Part shown: one piece after another, positions 26,801 through 35,500 of the stretch | Numbering within the stretch: position 1 is the stretch's first letter | How the letters are laid out: every line of letters begins with the position of its first letter | Origin: Morinoia aosen | Taxonomy: Eukaryota; Arthropoda; Malacostraca; Amphipoda; Talitridae | Assembly: GCA_030386875.1 (NCBI GenBank) | Contig: CM059564.1 | Location: forward strand, 67,723,436-67,787,435 | Length of the DNA: 64,000 nucleotides | Direction of reading: 5' to 3' | Position numbers and translations under genes: made by a program | Notes under the pieces: generated by a model | Database searches by the model: none | What the model was told of the DNA's origin: nothing | What the model saw: the letters and a program-made list of their open reading frames with translations, nothing else

Positions 26801-29800
26801 GCGCTCCCAGGGGAAAAATGTGAGGGCCCGAGCTGAGAGTTAGGTAGGCCTTCTTTTTGTTGAAATAAAATGTTTTTTGTTATGTTAAGGACCACCTTTT
26901 TTCGGTTCACTACTGTCCTGTTTTTCAGCACCTCTGACTTCCTTCTTCAACTTTTATCTTGTTTCATGAACTTCTTTCTCATCTTACTGTTTCTATGCCC
27001 TTTCTGCATAGATTCCTCATTCTCTTATCTCCATACTAAATGGTGCCTTCCTCCTTCCTCTCTTCGATACGCTCTATTTTTGTAGCGGTTAGGGAGGCTT
27101 AAACTAACTTATAATCTAATCTAATCTCTTGTTGTTTATTTATAACTGTTCCTGTATTTACATGTTCTGTATTGTCTAACACCGTTGCATTAGGTTGATT
27201 CCAATAAATATTATTATTATTATTGTTATATATATTATTGTGAACTTCGTTGCGCTCCGATCGTCATTTTCATTGCCGGCCTTAGTACTGCGTTATTGAT
27301 TCAATTCTTGTTTTGCCTCGTAATGGATATTACAAGGCAGCTCACCACGTATTCGGTGTATTGTTGGTTTTCATCCTCTAAAAGATCAAATTGGTTTTTG
27401 TTCTTAATATATAGATCTAAATGCTTGGAGAAAGTCTTTTTCAAGGATAGTAATTTACATCTACTTGAAGTGTTTCACTAGTATTACTGGGTATTCCAAT
27501 TCCCAATTCCTGTTGGAAGTTGTTGTTGAAATTCCTTCGTTTAAAGTACCTAATTTATTCCAACAGGGAAAAGAGATCCCGAAATCTTGAAAGCTCCAAA
27601 TCCAAACCATAGTAAGTTGATGGCTCCTGATTTATCTTCCTTCACTGTAAAAGTTGAACGCTGCTGTACTTATCAACAATGTTTCGTGGGTTACAAGTTC
27701 ATTGTCTTGTTTAGGGTGAACTCAAAGTCTATATTTCGTTCTAAATTGGGCTAAAAGCTGTTAGAAATTTTTTACTTAGTCTGGGCTGTAGGATTGTGAT
27801 GAGATGTCTGCTGAGATGGATTTTGAAATGCGTCATGCCTAAAGTAAGTGATCGTAAATTGAGTTAAGTCTAAGTGATGGATCACGAAATGAACGCTGTC
27901 TGGAGAGAAAATTAGAAAACGTCACGATTTTTGTCTAGAAAGTTAAGGATCTTGAACTCGGTCACGTCTAGAATGAAGGGCTTTGAATTGGGTCATGACT
28001 TGGGTGTCAATCTTGAAATGGCCACGTCGAGAGAGTCGGATTAAGGAAGGAACATGGGGAGGATTTGATGAGGAATTTGAAGGTGACGAAGTCTCACGTA
28101 AAGACATTGGCCTGTTGCTTTTTGAAATGCTCGAATGATTTTACTGCGTACTTCTATCATTGTTCATGGTGATGTGAATTGAAAATACCAGTATTTGACG
28201 AATTTTTTTTTAACTAAATGTCTTCCATAACTCATGATATTTTCATATTTTTGTATATATATATTTTTTTCTATTTATTACTTTCCGTTTATATTTTGAA
28301 TCTACCACCATTGTGCTCTTAATTATGCTCTCTCAGCGTTGGAGTGTTGAAGTTCACAGAATTCTTCAAAATTAAAAGCAGATTTCATAACTGTTTCGAA
28401 ATCTTTCACCATCTGGTGAGCAGTTAGAAAAATTAAGGTTAAAAGATGATGGGAGACGTCGAAATTTTGAAAGTTAAATACTACAAATCAGGTTAAAACT
28501 TATGACGTTCAACTTCACTCAGAAAAAAGTATTATAGCATTTTCACACATATTTAGTGAATAGACTTCCTCTTCGCAGACATCACTGGCCAAATAAGCGC
28601 TCTGGTTAAGAGACGCGTTTGGGAGGGTTGGGAGACCTTTCTCTATGAGGAAACACGCCTAAACCGGGCCTAACACCTAACATTGCATATTTTTTCATAA
28701 TTGGGCCTCTCTCTCTTTTGGAACAAGCTTAGAAGTTGAAACCTTCGTCTACGATATTTTTCACGTATTTCAAATCACTGCTTAGTCTTTGCCTTATTAA
28801 AGGGCCACTACGCCTCTTGCTTTTGTGTGTAATAAAATGACTACATCTGCGCTTGCCCACTTCCGCAGCGGTTGGAAAACCTGGCCGTATCTAATCGCTC
28901 TCAAAGCGAGGACTTAAGTATTCCGTGCTCATTTTCAGGGATAATTTTTTGGAGTCTCGGAAACGTAGCCTTGCTGTTCTTGATGGTGTTCTGCTTCGCA
29001 TACATACGCCAACGTTGCGGTGGACGTCCGCCTCAGCAGGTAACGATGGACGTTAGTTTGTGTCGGTGCGATCAAACGCACAATCTTTAGGTGCGAGGGA
29101 GTTGTTTTCATGCTAAAATATGATAGGCTCAATTTCAATGCAGAAACGATAGCAATCTCGGCTCGTATATGACATCAGAGGAGCATTCTATGTCGTGGCA
29201 GCTCACATAGAAAAATGAAGATATTTGCATTAAAGGGAAATTTCCTAATTTTTCTTAGGAATAGAGACTGTTTTCATATTCATTTAATACTTGTCCGTAT
29301 ACACTCGAATGTTTTTCATTGAAGCATGTGCGAGTGAAACACTACCTCAGAAAGTTTCCCATCAACATTGTTTTTCTGATGTAGTTACGATCTTTAAAAA
29401 TTGATAAGCTGTATTTTAGTGGTAGACAAGCCTGTTTGAAGTTACCGCGTAATTCAATGAGTTCAAAGGAGTGAAGCTAGAGCAAGTTTCCGCATCTCGA
29501 ATTAGGACCGTCACGGGAGAATTTTACGGAGTACTTCCTTGAGTGGCTTTTCAGTGATGCCCTATTTCCATGATTTCCATGCTATTATGAACATATAAAA
29601 ATTCTAACAGGTTTTAGAAGCGAGCTGACGCTTCCTCAGTACTATGAAGATAGAAACTCTGACGCGCAACTAAGCTTATTCTCAGAATTGTTACTAATTT
29701 AGATTGTGGTCATTAGGAGGAGGAGAACGATTTCGAAAACGAGGAACCCGAAAACGAAGACGAGGAGGCACACAGCGATGAAGAGGGGATCCCTTTGCTT

Positions 29801-30634
29801 CGCCTCCCGCACAGGCACGGGCAGGAGGCGGGTCCTGAGGGAGATGACGAGGAAGCTGTTCAGGGACTCGCTGAGGATGTGGACGGAGAAACTGGGGAGG
29901 GTGCAACTGGGGAGGGTGCAACTGGGGAGGGTGCAACTGGGGAGGGTGCAACTGGGGAGGGTGCAGCTGGGGAGGGTGCAGCTGGGGAGGGTGCAGCTGG
30001 GGAGGGTGCAGCTGGGGAGGGTGCAGCTGGGGAGGGTGCAGCTGGGGAGGGTGCAGCTGGGGAGGGTGCAGCTGGGGAGACTAGCGCCAAAGAAGAAGAA
30101 TTCGAGAAAAGATTTGAAGATCAGCGGCATGGACTCGAAGACATGAAGCAGCAGAAAGCTGAGAATGTGCCCAAGAATAAATTGTTGAAGGATAATGCAG
30201 AGGTGGAGAAGGCGGAGAAGACGGACAAGGCGGAGAAGACGGACAAGGCGGAGAAGACGGACAAGGCGGAGAAGACGGACAAGGCGGACAAGGCGGACAA
30301 GGCGGACAAGGCGGACAAGACGGACAAGGCGGAGAAGACGGACAAGGCGGAGAAGACGGACAAGGCGGAGAAGACGAACAAGGCGGAGAAGACGGACAAG
30401 GCGGAGAAGACGGACAAGGTGGAGAAGACGGACAAGGCGGAGAAGACGGACAAGACGGAGAAGACGGACAAGACGGAGAAGACGGACAAGGCGGAGAAGA
30501 CGGACAAGGCGGAGAAGACGGACAAGGCGGAGAAGACGGACAAGGCGGACAAGGCGGAGAAGACGGACAAGGCGGAGAAGGACAGGATAGAGGTGGCACA
30601 CGAAGTAGGGGCAGAAGAGGAGCAGGACGCATGA
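8194..30634 (+). CDS. Gene A: large micro-exon single-pass membrane protein (gene span, 5' end missing)
   Basis: The span joins about fourteen exons listed separately. Every internal ectodomain exon found here starts and ends in phase 1, so any can be skipped without a frame change. The TM exon (28939-29039) enters in phase 1 and leaves in phase 0, matching the last exon, which opens in phase 0 and stops at 30634. The joined product from 8194 onward is about 630 residues: a Cys-Pro-containing ectodomain, a basic RKRR site, one transmembrane helix, then an acidic repetitive tail of about 305 residues. The first coding exon with a signal peptide was not identified; it may be at 2412 or before the window. 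A possible poly(A) signal, attaaa, is at 30803. No known family was recognised. The cluster context with genes B and C suggests a diversified surface-protein family. Confidence 0.6.
8637..8976 (+). repeat. R1 retroposon copy (diverged, AAAC tail)
   Basis: Matches the R1 family from its 5' part (ggatacaact...ctatgggaatta) through the diagnostic 3' part (ctccatactaaatggtgcctt). It ends in an (aaac)n run at about 8971-8994 instead of the (TAATC)n tail of younger copies. Diverged and presumably old. Confidence 0.7.
9094..9271 (-). mobile_element. tRNA-derived SINE, minus strand
   Basis: On the minus strand the head reads like a tRNA with both internal promoter boxes. An A box, TGGCACAGTGGTTAAGG, complements 9247-9263, and a B box, GGGTTCGTATCCC, lies at about 9209-9222. 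A tRNA-unrelated body follows toward 9094. The open frame that starts [13 protein letters not shown] across it is the usual spurious translation of SINE heads. No cloverleaf strong enough to call a functional tRNA was seen. Confidence 0.75.
10793..11010 (+). repeat. degenerate R1 retroposon fragment
   Basis: Retains order-preserved R1 landmarks: tttcttcctcttccttctt, a cgcag-ggtatccttgtgcgcagattcc segment, and agggagtcttaaactaattcata near the 3' end. The 5' half is missing or unrecognisable. Confidence 0.45.
11254..11337 (+). CDS. Gene A ectodomain exon, phase 1-1 (84 bp)
   Basis: Acceptor attttgtcatcag ends at 11253 and donor gtgagc begins at 11338. Phase 1 reading gives 27 codons containing [14 protein letters not shown] and ending HGFPPDF, which looks like a short amphipathic helix followed by a proline turn. 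Two other acceptors upstream (ends 11216 and 11225) are open but would enter in phase 0, so the 11254 start was preferred. Confidence 0.6.
11733..11792 (+). CDS. Gene A Cys-Pro exon 1, phase 1-1 (60 bp)
   Basis: Flanked by acceptor gtttctcacag and donor gtgagt. Reads [19 protein letters not shown] in phase 1. The GKF...CPFM pattern recurs in the exon at 13876-13929, and CP alone recurs in the exons at 14413 and 15684. This points to tandem duplication of one ancestral exon within the gene. The two Cys could form disulphides in a secreted ectodomain (inference). Confidence 0.7.
12731..12790 (+). CDS. Gene A ectodomain exon, phase 1-1 (60 bp)
   Basis: Acceptor tggtcgccacag and strong donor gtaagt. 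Reads [19 protein letters not shown] in phase 1. It has the same length as the exon at 11733-11792 but lacks its cysteines. KSKR is a possible proprotein convertase site. An R1 copy begins about 35 bp downstream. Confidence 0.7.
12824..13424 (+). repeat. R1 retroposon copy interrupted by a TTAA element
   Basis: The R1 5' part (cctcagggagatacaactatt through taaaatg) and its 3' part (ggaccatcttttttcggttcact through ggaggctaaaactaattca) are separated exactly at the R1 tetramer TTAA by the 220-bp insertion described separately. Same + orientation as all other R1 copies in the window. Confidence 0.8.
12954..13173. mobile_element. piggyBac-like MITE nested in R1
   Basis: A 220-bp element with terminal inverted repeats CCCTTTAACG / CGTTAAAGGG, flanked on both sides by TTAA (12950-12953 and 13174-13177). 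Undisturbed R1 copies carry a single TTAA at this point (gttaaggacc). A TTAA duplication and CCC termini are the signature of piggyBac superfamily elements. No coding capacity. Confidence 0.85.
13716..13736 (+). CDS. possible 21-bp micro-exon of gene A, phase 1-1
   Basis: Acceptor ggaaaacag ends at 13715 and a good donor gtgagt starts at 13737. Phase 1 reading gives LTLFHK. The alternative acceptor ttttag at 13707 would break phase. Short length makes chance likely, but the donor is strong and both phases fit the gene. Confidence 0.35.
13876..13929 (+). CDS. Gene A Cys-Pro exon 2, phase 1-1 (54 bp)
   Basis: Acceptor tgtattttctccag and consensus donor gtaagt. Reads [17 protein letters not shown] in phase 1. 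It shares G-K-F at the start (the Gly spans the junction) and CPFM before the donor with the exon at 11733-11792, so it is very likely a duplicate. Confidence 0.72.
14413..14469 (+). CDS. Gene A Cys-Pro exon 3, phase 1-1 (57 bp)
   Basis: Acceptor gttttttttcgacag with a strong pyrimidine tract; donor gttagt at 14470. Reads [18 protein letters not shown] in phase 1. The giant GT-rich microsatellite starts immediately after the donor. Confidence 0.65.
14470..15683. repeat. 1.2-kb GT/GC-rich microsatellite filling an intron
   Basis: From about 14475 to 15655 the sequence is alternating purine-pyrimidine: units such as gtgtgttgtgtgcgc, then gtgtgttgtgtgcacgtgcgtgc of about 23-28 bp, with a pure (GT)n core near 14837-14897. 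All six frames stay open for hundreds of codons (His/Thr/Arg or Cys/Val/Ala), which is a consequence of the repeat and not evidence of coding. It makes up almost the whole intron between the exons at 14413 and 15684. Such runs can adopt Z-DNA. Confidence 0.9.
15684..15740 (+). CDS. Gene A Cys-Pro exon 4, phase 1-1 (57 or 48 bp)
   Basis: Acceptor gctaccccccag ends at 15683; a second in-phase acceptor, atccacag, ends at 15692. Donor is gtacgt at 15741. Phase 1 reading gives [18 protein letters not shown], or the same without the first three codons. SCP near the donor and the 57-bp length match the exon at 14413-14469. The immediate upstream context is the microsatellite, so the pyrimidine tract is only the C-run. 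Confidence 0.5.
15745..17480. other. non-coding intron segment with simple repeats
   Basis: Contains a (TA)n run at about 16121-16144 and a pure C-run of about 18 bp near 16667-16684 inside a GC-rich patch (16500-16860), plus AT-rich filler. The GC-rich patch has open frames on both strands but no phase-compatible splice pair, so no exon is called. Confidence 0.5.
17481..20300 (-). pseudogene. decayed BEL/Pao retrotransposon pol gene (minus strand)
   Basis: Minus-strand fragments appear in the BEL/Pao order. Near 20090-20150 is an aspartic protease site, [15 protein letters not shown]. At 19671-19976 is the linker with [12 protein letters not shown]. At 19188-19394 is the RT start, with [15 protein letters not shown] and [11 protein letters not shown]. 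At 18777-19001 is the RT core, with YVGN where BEL elements have YVD(D/N). At 17481-17849 is the RNase H end, with [20 protein letters not shown]. Frames are broken by stops and frameshifts, no LTRs were paired, and an R1 retroposon is inserted at 18350. Pol would have made cDNA and processed Gag-Pol. It is dead, lying inside an intron of gene A in antisense. Confidence 0.85.
18350..18726 (+). mobile_element. R1 retroposon, full length, 8-bp TSD, nested in BEL/Pao pol
   Basis: Runs from gcccctcagggggatacaac to a (TAATC)4-like tail (taatctaatctaatc). Flanked by TTATTACA at 18342-18349 and 18727-18734. It sits inside the pol pseudogene, so it is the younger insertion. The duplication and the repeated-pentamer tail indicate target-primed reverse transcription. 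Confidence 0.85.
20417..20497 (+). CDS. Gene A ectodomain exon, phase 1-1 (81 bp)
   Basis: Acceptor ttatcatttcag and donor gtgagc. Reads [20 protein letters not shown] then DSHPFL in phase 1. The HPFL end before the donor is reminiscent of CPFM in the duplicated exons. It lies just outside the BEL/Pao insertion. Confidence 0.65.
20887..20949 (+). CDS. Gene A ectodomain exon with furin-like site, phase 1-1 (63 bp)
   Basis: Acceptor acgtttcgttttag and consensus donor gtaagt. Phase 1 reading is [24 protein letters not shown] fits the furin-type cleavage consensus R-X-K/R-R, so the ectodomain may be cleaved in the secretory pathway (inference). The rest is acidic. Confidence 0.7.
21321..21518 (+). 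CDS. Gene A charged stalk exon, phase 1-1 (198 bp)
   Basis: Acceptor catttattttacag and donor gtaggt. It is open for 65 codons in phase 1, starting [20 protein letters not shown] and ending in a run rich in Glu and Lys ([13 protein letters not shown]). This is the largest ectodomain exon of gene A and probably an unstructured, charged stalk. The 17-bp minisatellite begins about 90 bp after the donor. Confidence 0.72.
21605..21872. repeat. 17-bp minisatellite, left array (about 16 units)
   Basis: Tandem units ctaacctgacaatattg, mostly with the variant gataacctgacaatatt. The array stops at the CTAA where the solo LTR begins and resumes after it, so it and the array at 23812 were one locus. Confidence 0.92.
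21873..23807 (+). mobile_element. solo LTR (1.9 kb) inserted in the minisatellite, CTAA target duplication
   Basis: Begins TGTCCCGAA and ends CGCGACA, the TG...CA form with short inverted ends (TGTC...GACA). Flanked by CTAA at 21869-21872 and 23808-23811, which duplicates four bases of a minisatellite unit. Inside are a TATA-like TATATAAGG at 22438, AATAAA at 23647, a 19-bp triplet repeat (agatttttgggaattatta) at about 21897-21955, and a direct duplication of about 105 bp with a 164-bp period (22629 and 22793). There is no coding capacity or second LTR, so it is a recombined solo LTR, orientation + from the promoter and poly(A) order. The superfamily is unknown; 4-bp duplications occur in Gypsy and some BEL elements. 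Confidence 0.75.
23812..25891. repeat. 17-bp minisatellite, main array (about 122 units) with variant blocks
   Basis: Units follow ctaacctgRYNATATTG and change in blocks: gacaatattg (about 23812-24221), gacactattg (about 24222-24594, 22 units), gactatattg/gactatactg (about 24597-25000), ggcaatattg (about 25003-25612), then gacaatattg again to 25891. CAATATTG is itself palindromic. Block homogeneity indicates stepwise expansion of single variants. It lies in the intron of gene A between exons 21321 and 27567. Confidence 0.95.
25892..26747. other. non-coding intron segment
   Basis: A 106-codon open frame on the minus strand (26376-26696) and a shorter + frame overlap here, without recognised motifs or splice context. 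Nothing else is supported. Confidence 0.4.
26762..27126 (+). mobile_element. R1 retroposon, full length, 14-bp TSD
   Basis: Body from cccctcagggggatacaact to the taatctaatc tail, flanked by TCTTGTTGTTTATT at 26748-26761 and 27127-27140. This is one of the best-preserved copies and defines the 5' end of the family. Confidence 0.9.
27567..27611 (+). CDS. Gene A juxtamembrane exon, phase 1-1 (45 bp)
   Basis: Acceptor atttattccaacag and consensus donor gtaagt. Phase 1 reading is [14 protein letters not shown]; with the preceding junction it begins R-K-R, another basic pair. It is the last common exon before either the TM exon or the possible soluble end. Confidence 0.65.
28579..28673 (+). CDS. 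possible alternative terminal exon of gene A (soluble form)
   Basis: Acceptor cttcctcttcgcag ends at 28578. Phase 1 reading stays open for 30 codons ([20 protein letters not shown] then [10 protein letters not shown]) and stops at 28671-28673. AATAAA follows at about 28831, before the TM exon at 28939. Joined to the exon at 27567 it would make the junction codon AAC, giving an N-I-T glycosylation site. No phase-1 donor exists, so it could only serve as an end exon that removes the TM and tail. Speculative. Confidence 0.3.
28939..29039 (+). CDS. Gene A transmembrane exon, phase 1 to 0 (101 bp)
   Basis: Acceptor gtgctcattttcag and donor gtaacg. Gives 33 codons: a hydrophobic helix, [20 protein letters not shown] (about 22 residues), then [13 protein letters not shown], where the basic residues mark the cytoplasmic side. 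It enters in phase 1 like the TM exons of genes B and C but leaves in phase 0, which fits the opening phase of the last exon. Confidence 0.75.
29717..30634 (+). CDS. Gene A last exon: acidic repetitive cytoplasmic tail
   Basis: From acceptor tggtcattag (ends 29716) in phase 0 it reads 305 codons to TGA at 30632-30634. Order: an acidic start ([18 protein letters not shown]), a Pro/His/Arg segment, twelve [10 protein letters not shown] repeats encoded by a 15-bp unit (about 29890-30080), a charged linker with [17 protein letters not shown], then EKTDKA hexapeptides from an 18-bp unit (about 30205-30585), ending VGAEEEQDA. Probably disordered. An alternative acceptor at 29702 opens a basic frame that ends at 30146 (see findings). 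The opposite strand is also open for 300 codons; that is a product of the repeats. Confidence 0.68.
   Translation, partial: EEENDFENEEPENEDEEAHSDEEGIPLLRLPHRHGQEAGPEGDDEEAVQGLAEDVDGETGEGATGEGATGEGATGEGATGEGAAGEGAAGEGAAGEGAAGEGAAGEGAAGEGAAGEGAAGETSAKEEEFEKRFEDQRHGLEDMKQQKAENVPKNKLLKDNAEVEKAEKTDKAEKTDKAEKTDKAEKTDKADKADKADKADKTDKAEKTDKAEKTDKAEKTNKAEKTDKAEKTDKVEKTDKAEKTDKTEKTDKTEKTDKAEKTDKAEKTDKAEKTDKADKAEKTDKAEKDRIEVAHEVGAEEEQDA
29887..30080 (+). repeat. 15-bp coding minisatellite ([10 protein letters not shown])
   Basis: About 12 tandem copies of ggggagggtgcaact, then ggggagggtgcagct after a single A-to-G change that spread through the later copies. Unit length is a multiple of 3, so length changes keep frame. 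Confidence 0.9.
30205..30585 (+). repeat. 18-bp coding minisatellite (EKTDKA)
   Basis: About 20 units of ggcggagaagacggacaa, with a 9-bp sub-block (gcggacaag) inserted around 30286-30320 and a few replacement changes (D to N, A to V, A to T). It encodes alternating Lys/Glu/Asp. Unit length is a multiple of 3. Confidence 0.9.
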
Positions 30635-32126
30635 TCAGGACACCAGAAGTTCACGTGTCGCTGGCCTAAATGCCGGGCTGAGGTGTGGCTGTCACAGGGC
30701 GCGGAGGGATAAAGGCCCATATGGCTGAGGACGAGCACACCAGATACCTAGTTATATAAACGACGAAATGTGTACCTAGGCCTCATTGTGAAATATTCGT
30801 CAATTAAAAGTGATTGAGGTAGGAAAATTATTGAAAATTAACTCTGGGGATCCCGACCCGTAAATTCCTAGTACCTAAAATACGTAACTATGGTGCTCTC
30901 TCTCTCTCTCAGGTCATAGCGAAGGCGGTTCGTTTTGAATCAGTGACGAATATGGTTACTGAAACACCGGAAATTTTATTTCCTGACCTACAAATGTTGT
31001 ATTGTTAATAATTGGATGTATATAAGGAGCAGATTTTAATGTATGGCTGTATCATTGAAAAATTTGAAATGAAACTACGCATTTGTTTTTCTTTCGGAAG
31101 GAATTGGGCTTAGCTCGAGACAAAAAAATCAGATCCCACATTTTAATTGACATTGTGAAGAATATTGATATGAAGCATTTGTTTTGAGGATGACCACTCT
31201 AAGATCAATTTAAATGCACACAAGTAACGAAGAATTCAAAAATTTTTACTGCAATACTATTTTACAATGCACGCTTGAGTCAAGTTGCTATCTGAATATT
31301 GAAGGGAATAAATTAGGAATCTTATATCTGAGCCTGTTAATATGGAGATAGTTTCGATAAAGCTTTACATTTTAGTTAAATTTTATGTAACTATGTCAAG
31401 CTCCTCTGTATTTGTGCGTGCTTTTGATTTTTTCAAGTAGATCGTTTCATCTCTGTGCGGTGAAATAACACATCAAAATGTAATGTAGCTGTGGCCATTT
31501 ACAGTCGCTAAGTGGTTTACTCGTGGTAATTTTTAATCGGGCTTATGGTATTAAAAATTTGAAGACCTAAACTAAATAGTTTTCTTTCCCCTCACTGCAG
31601 ATCTGTATCCGATAATAACACTGCGAACAAAATTCAGTTTTTTCTCGGATGCACACACTTTGAAAACTGTTCCAGGATAAATTAATGTCACTGGTTTCCC
31701 AGCAATGGGACAAAACGAACTACTAACCCAAAGTCGTCTATGGAGAGCCTTTTGCAAGACCCAGTTTGTGCATGGGAGCAGATATTTTGAACGAGTTATC
31801 AAACTCTGACATCCAGTTCTGGAATATTTTCCACTTCCGTTTTTACCTGTAAAACATTTTTCTGAAATCGGAATAAATTTTAGAGCATGAGATCACTTCT
31901 GCGCTCGGAAACAATTTGAAATAGACTCCTGAAGTTTTCCGTATTAAAAATCTCTTGATGTATTTGATTTTATTTTCCTACCAAGCAATATCAATTCCGA
32001 AAAAGTTCACATGCAGGATGAATTATTCACATAATACATTAATAGAACAATATGTTACACTAGACACTTTTCATTAAATAAAACACTATTTAACTTTAAA
32101 ATCAAACTAAGCAAATGAATTAACGT
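30635..32126. other. gene A 3' region and non-coding
   Basis: Contains attaaa at 30803 and AATAAA at about 31307 as possible poly(A) signals, and a short TC run near 30899. A good-looking acceptor, tttcccctcactgcag, at about 31601 leads into an open stretch that stops within 26 codons without donor or TM, so no exon is called. Confidence 0.45.
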
Positions 32127-32138
32127 TGTTTACCTATC

Positions 32139-32498
32139 CTCCCTCAGGGGGATACAATTATTGTATCTATGGGAATTAGCGCTCCCAGGGGGACTACGCG
32201 AGGGCCCGAGCTAAAAGTTAGGTAGGCATTCTTTTTGTGAAAATAGAATAGGGTTTTGTTTTGTTACGGACCATCTTTTTTCGGTTCACTGCTGTCCGAT
32301 TTTTTAGCACCTACTACTTTCTTCTTCAACTTTGATCTTGTTTCATGAACGTCTTTCTCATCTTCTGTTTCTATGCCTTTTCTGCATAGATTCCGCGTAC
32401 CCTTGACTCCATACTAAATGGTGCCTTCTTCCTTCCTCTCTTTGGATCTCATTTGCTGAGGATAGGGAGGCTTAAACTAAATAATAATCTAATATAAT
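32139..32498 (+). mobile_element. R1 retroposon, full length, 12-bp TSD
   Basis: Starts ctccctcagggggatacaat and ends taataatctaatataatc. Flanked by TGTTTACCTATC at 32127-32138 and 32499-32510. Confidence 0.9.
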
Positions 32499-32510
32499 CT
32501 GTTTACCTAT

Positions 32511-35500
32511 CATGACACCAGGTAGGCTTACCAACTCATGTTGAGAGATAATCAAAACAGTCAATATAAACAAGATGTAAAACTTGAGCTGTCAATATAT
32601 TGTACTATTAATTCACCTAAAACTTACTGGAACATGAAGTTCCAACTTCAAGTTACATCGCGCATGCCTAATGTCAAGTAGGAAATTTCACAATATGTTT
32701 AGTGACGTCCTTGCGTCGCAGTTAAAATTCTGCTGACAGGCTAAAAATTCCTAGGCTTAATTACATAATTTTATTACTCTTGGATCTTCATAATGTCAAT
32801 CAGACGAGGAAATGAGAAGCACGTTTCAAATGCGACCGCCTCGAGGCTCGTGTTTGTGATCATTGAATTTTGGCAATAAAGTATCGCTACTGTTAGAAAC
32901 AAAATAGCTCATTGCCTTTCTTAAATCGTTAGCAGCTCCGTTGAAGTTTTTACGTAAGCTGAATTACTGCCATCTGCAATACGTGTGTTGACTAAGAATG
33001 GATTCCAAAGCGTGATATGAGTAAATTCTGCTATCAAATGTTCTGAAGCATGCTTCGCGCATCTCTTAAATCCTAAATTAAAAGCAATTTAGAGGTGTAA
33101 ATTCCAGTAAATGGCACGTCATCTACAGTGTCTTGCGGATGAATCTCCGCGCAAATTTAAAAACATCGGTAATTCTGATCCATCGAAAAGATGTCAACAC
33201 CGAAGAGCATCAGTTGTGTTTAGGTATTCAATTAATATAAAGAGTTCGTTACATAAACATAACCCAATGAGGCAGTCAAAACGTTCAGCTGGCTGTGAAG
33301 TTTGTTGCGGTGCCCAAAGCTCAACCTTTATTGTAAAATCCCTACAGTTTCAGAGGCAGACACTTGACAATGTTTGCGAGCGTTATGAAACTGGCCAAGA
33401 TCGCAAAACCCCTCCCAGCAGATGAGATTCGGCAGCATCTCGACAATTCAAAGGGCGATCAAAGACCTTGTCTTGTGATCCTAAGTTGTACTGCTGAAAT
33501 ATTTCTTTTACGTCGTATCGTTACAGCATCACTTGTTAATTTCCAAGGTCGGACTGAACTTTTCTACATTTTCGCCGTAAAATCAATCATGAGATATTTT
33601 CTTTTATAAATAATGCGAGCATTTTTTATAGAAATACTTAGAATGCTGCCTTCAACATACAAAAATTTCTATGTATATGTAAACTATTTTTTCAGACACA
33701 AATCTCTTTTGCATTGATGTATTTGAAAAATTTTAATTTACCTCATCAAAGTGGACTCGTTTCAAGCCTAGAGATAGTCATTATTTCATAACCGGAATCT
33801 CTCATCTTTACAAACTAAATGAGGATTGATACACTTAAGAAATAATTGGAATTTACTACCAACGAGCCAATCTGATGTACATGACATTTTCGGTTGATGC
33901 TAGGCATTTTTATTCACGCGACGACCTGAGAGTTGAGGAACCGAGCGCAGTTTAACATACCAAAATGAATAAGAATATTCAGCTCTATAGAAGTTGCCAC
34001 AGCTGTATGACAGGAGTGAAAAAGTGCGTCTTGACCACTCGGTAGAAAACCAACAATAATAATTATTGTCGGGCATTTCAGCTTGATGGTGATCGTCACA
34101 AGATAGGTAACTTTTAGTATGAATTTTATACGGTATGTAAATATTCCCGTTATGAGAAAGGCTTAGTTGTTGTTTTCGTTAGAATATAAGAGGTTTTGTT
34201 ATTACAGCCCACACCCAGGGGGTGAGGTCAAAAGACTCTCATGGCGTGATGATGTTTCGGGGCCTAGTGCCTTCTGCTCTGCTTGAAAAGCAAGGAGGTT
34301 TGAAAACAACCGTTTACAGCCGAATACACTCGTTCAAACGACTTTGAGGAAAATATCTAAATCGTCCTAACGCGTATTGAGATATGCTTAAATTATCAAC
34401 AACCTATGATTGGCGGAACAGGCCAAAACTTTGTTGTACCCTCCCAAATGAACTTCTTTCATCTTATTAATAGGAGATGTCACTTAAATTAAACTTATGT
34501 TATTTTATAAGCGTTGCAAAATTTTCATGTCAGTTTCGTACTAAAAATACGAAATTCAGAATAGAATAAGTGGCAGAAACGGACTGCGTACTAAGATAAC
34601 GCACAATATGGTTATACAAATATGAAGATAAAAAGGAATAATATAGGCGGATACTTCTACGAATACCAAGTATGAAATTTTCACATGAACTTGATTTTTA
34701 TTAATCATTTTTAGATGACTATGTTTTTTGAAATAGCTCTGTTAAAATGAGAAAATTAAGAAAACAACCACTAAACATCTATCCAAACTGACTACGACAA
34801 CAAGGCTATCACTAGCTTCCTTTTCCAAACGATTTCATGAGTTTGGAAGAACAATATTTTTGCTGAATAAAAATTACTTCATTTTTTTTGGAAATGAAAA
34901 TTAGACTTCAACTCCATATCTAAGCGAACAACTGAGCAACATAACACCGGTCGTGATAAAAAAAAACACCCCTAGAGAATATTAAGTCAGCAGTATACTC
35001 GTAAGTGACGTGATTCGTTTCGTAGGCACGTATTCAGATCGCTCTCCACAAACTCCTTATCGTGGTCACTCAGCGCGCGTGAGAGAAGTGAGCCAGAGGA
35101 GCCGGTGTCCATGTAAAATTGCATCCTGGACCTGACAACGCGATATCAAGTTTGTGGTGGTTGTCCCGTGCCAGGCTGGGTACGGCTGGAAGAATGGGAA
35201 ATGTTCCGCCTGTGTTCCAGGTGTTAGCCCTGAATTGGTGATGGTAGGGTGCTTGATACTTCGTGCTGCTCTTCTTGATATTTTGTAAAAAAGAAGCAAG
35301 AGTTGTATACGTATAGAAAATCAGCTGTAAGTGATGTAAAAACACGTAATTATGTTTTTGAAAGACAACGATGTGTCTGTGTGTGAGGGATTGTGACCTT
35401 CTTCTATACCAAGTGTGCCTTTACATGACGAAGTTGAGCGATGTTTGGTAAATATCTAGATTAAAGCACTTGTTTGCGTTCAAGACGTGTCCGTTCCCCG

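Noticed and set aside
29699-30738. Long minus-strand frames opposite the gene A tail (Leu/Arg/Val, Ser/Pro/Cys, Ala/Pro repeats)
   Set aside because: Antisense shadows of the 15-bp and 18-bp coding repeats. No splice or start context, and the + frame joins correctly to a TM exon.
31602-31680. Good acceptor tttcccctcactgcag after gene A
   Set aside because: The following frame stops within about 26 codons with no donor, TM or link to gene A, whose stop codon is already upstream.
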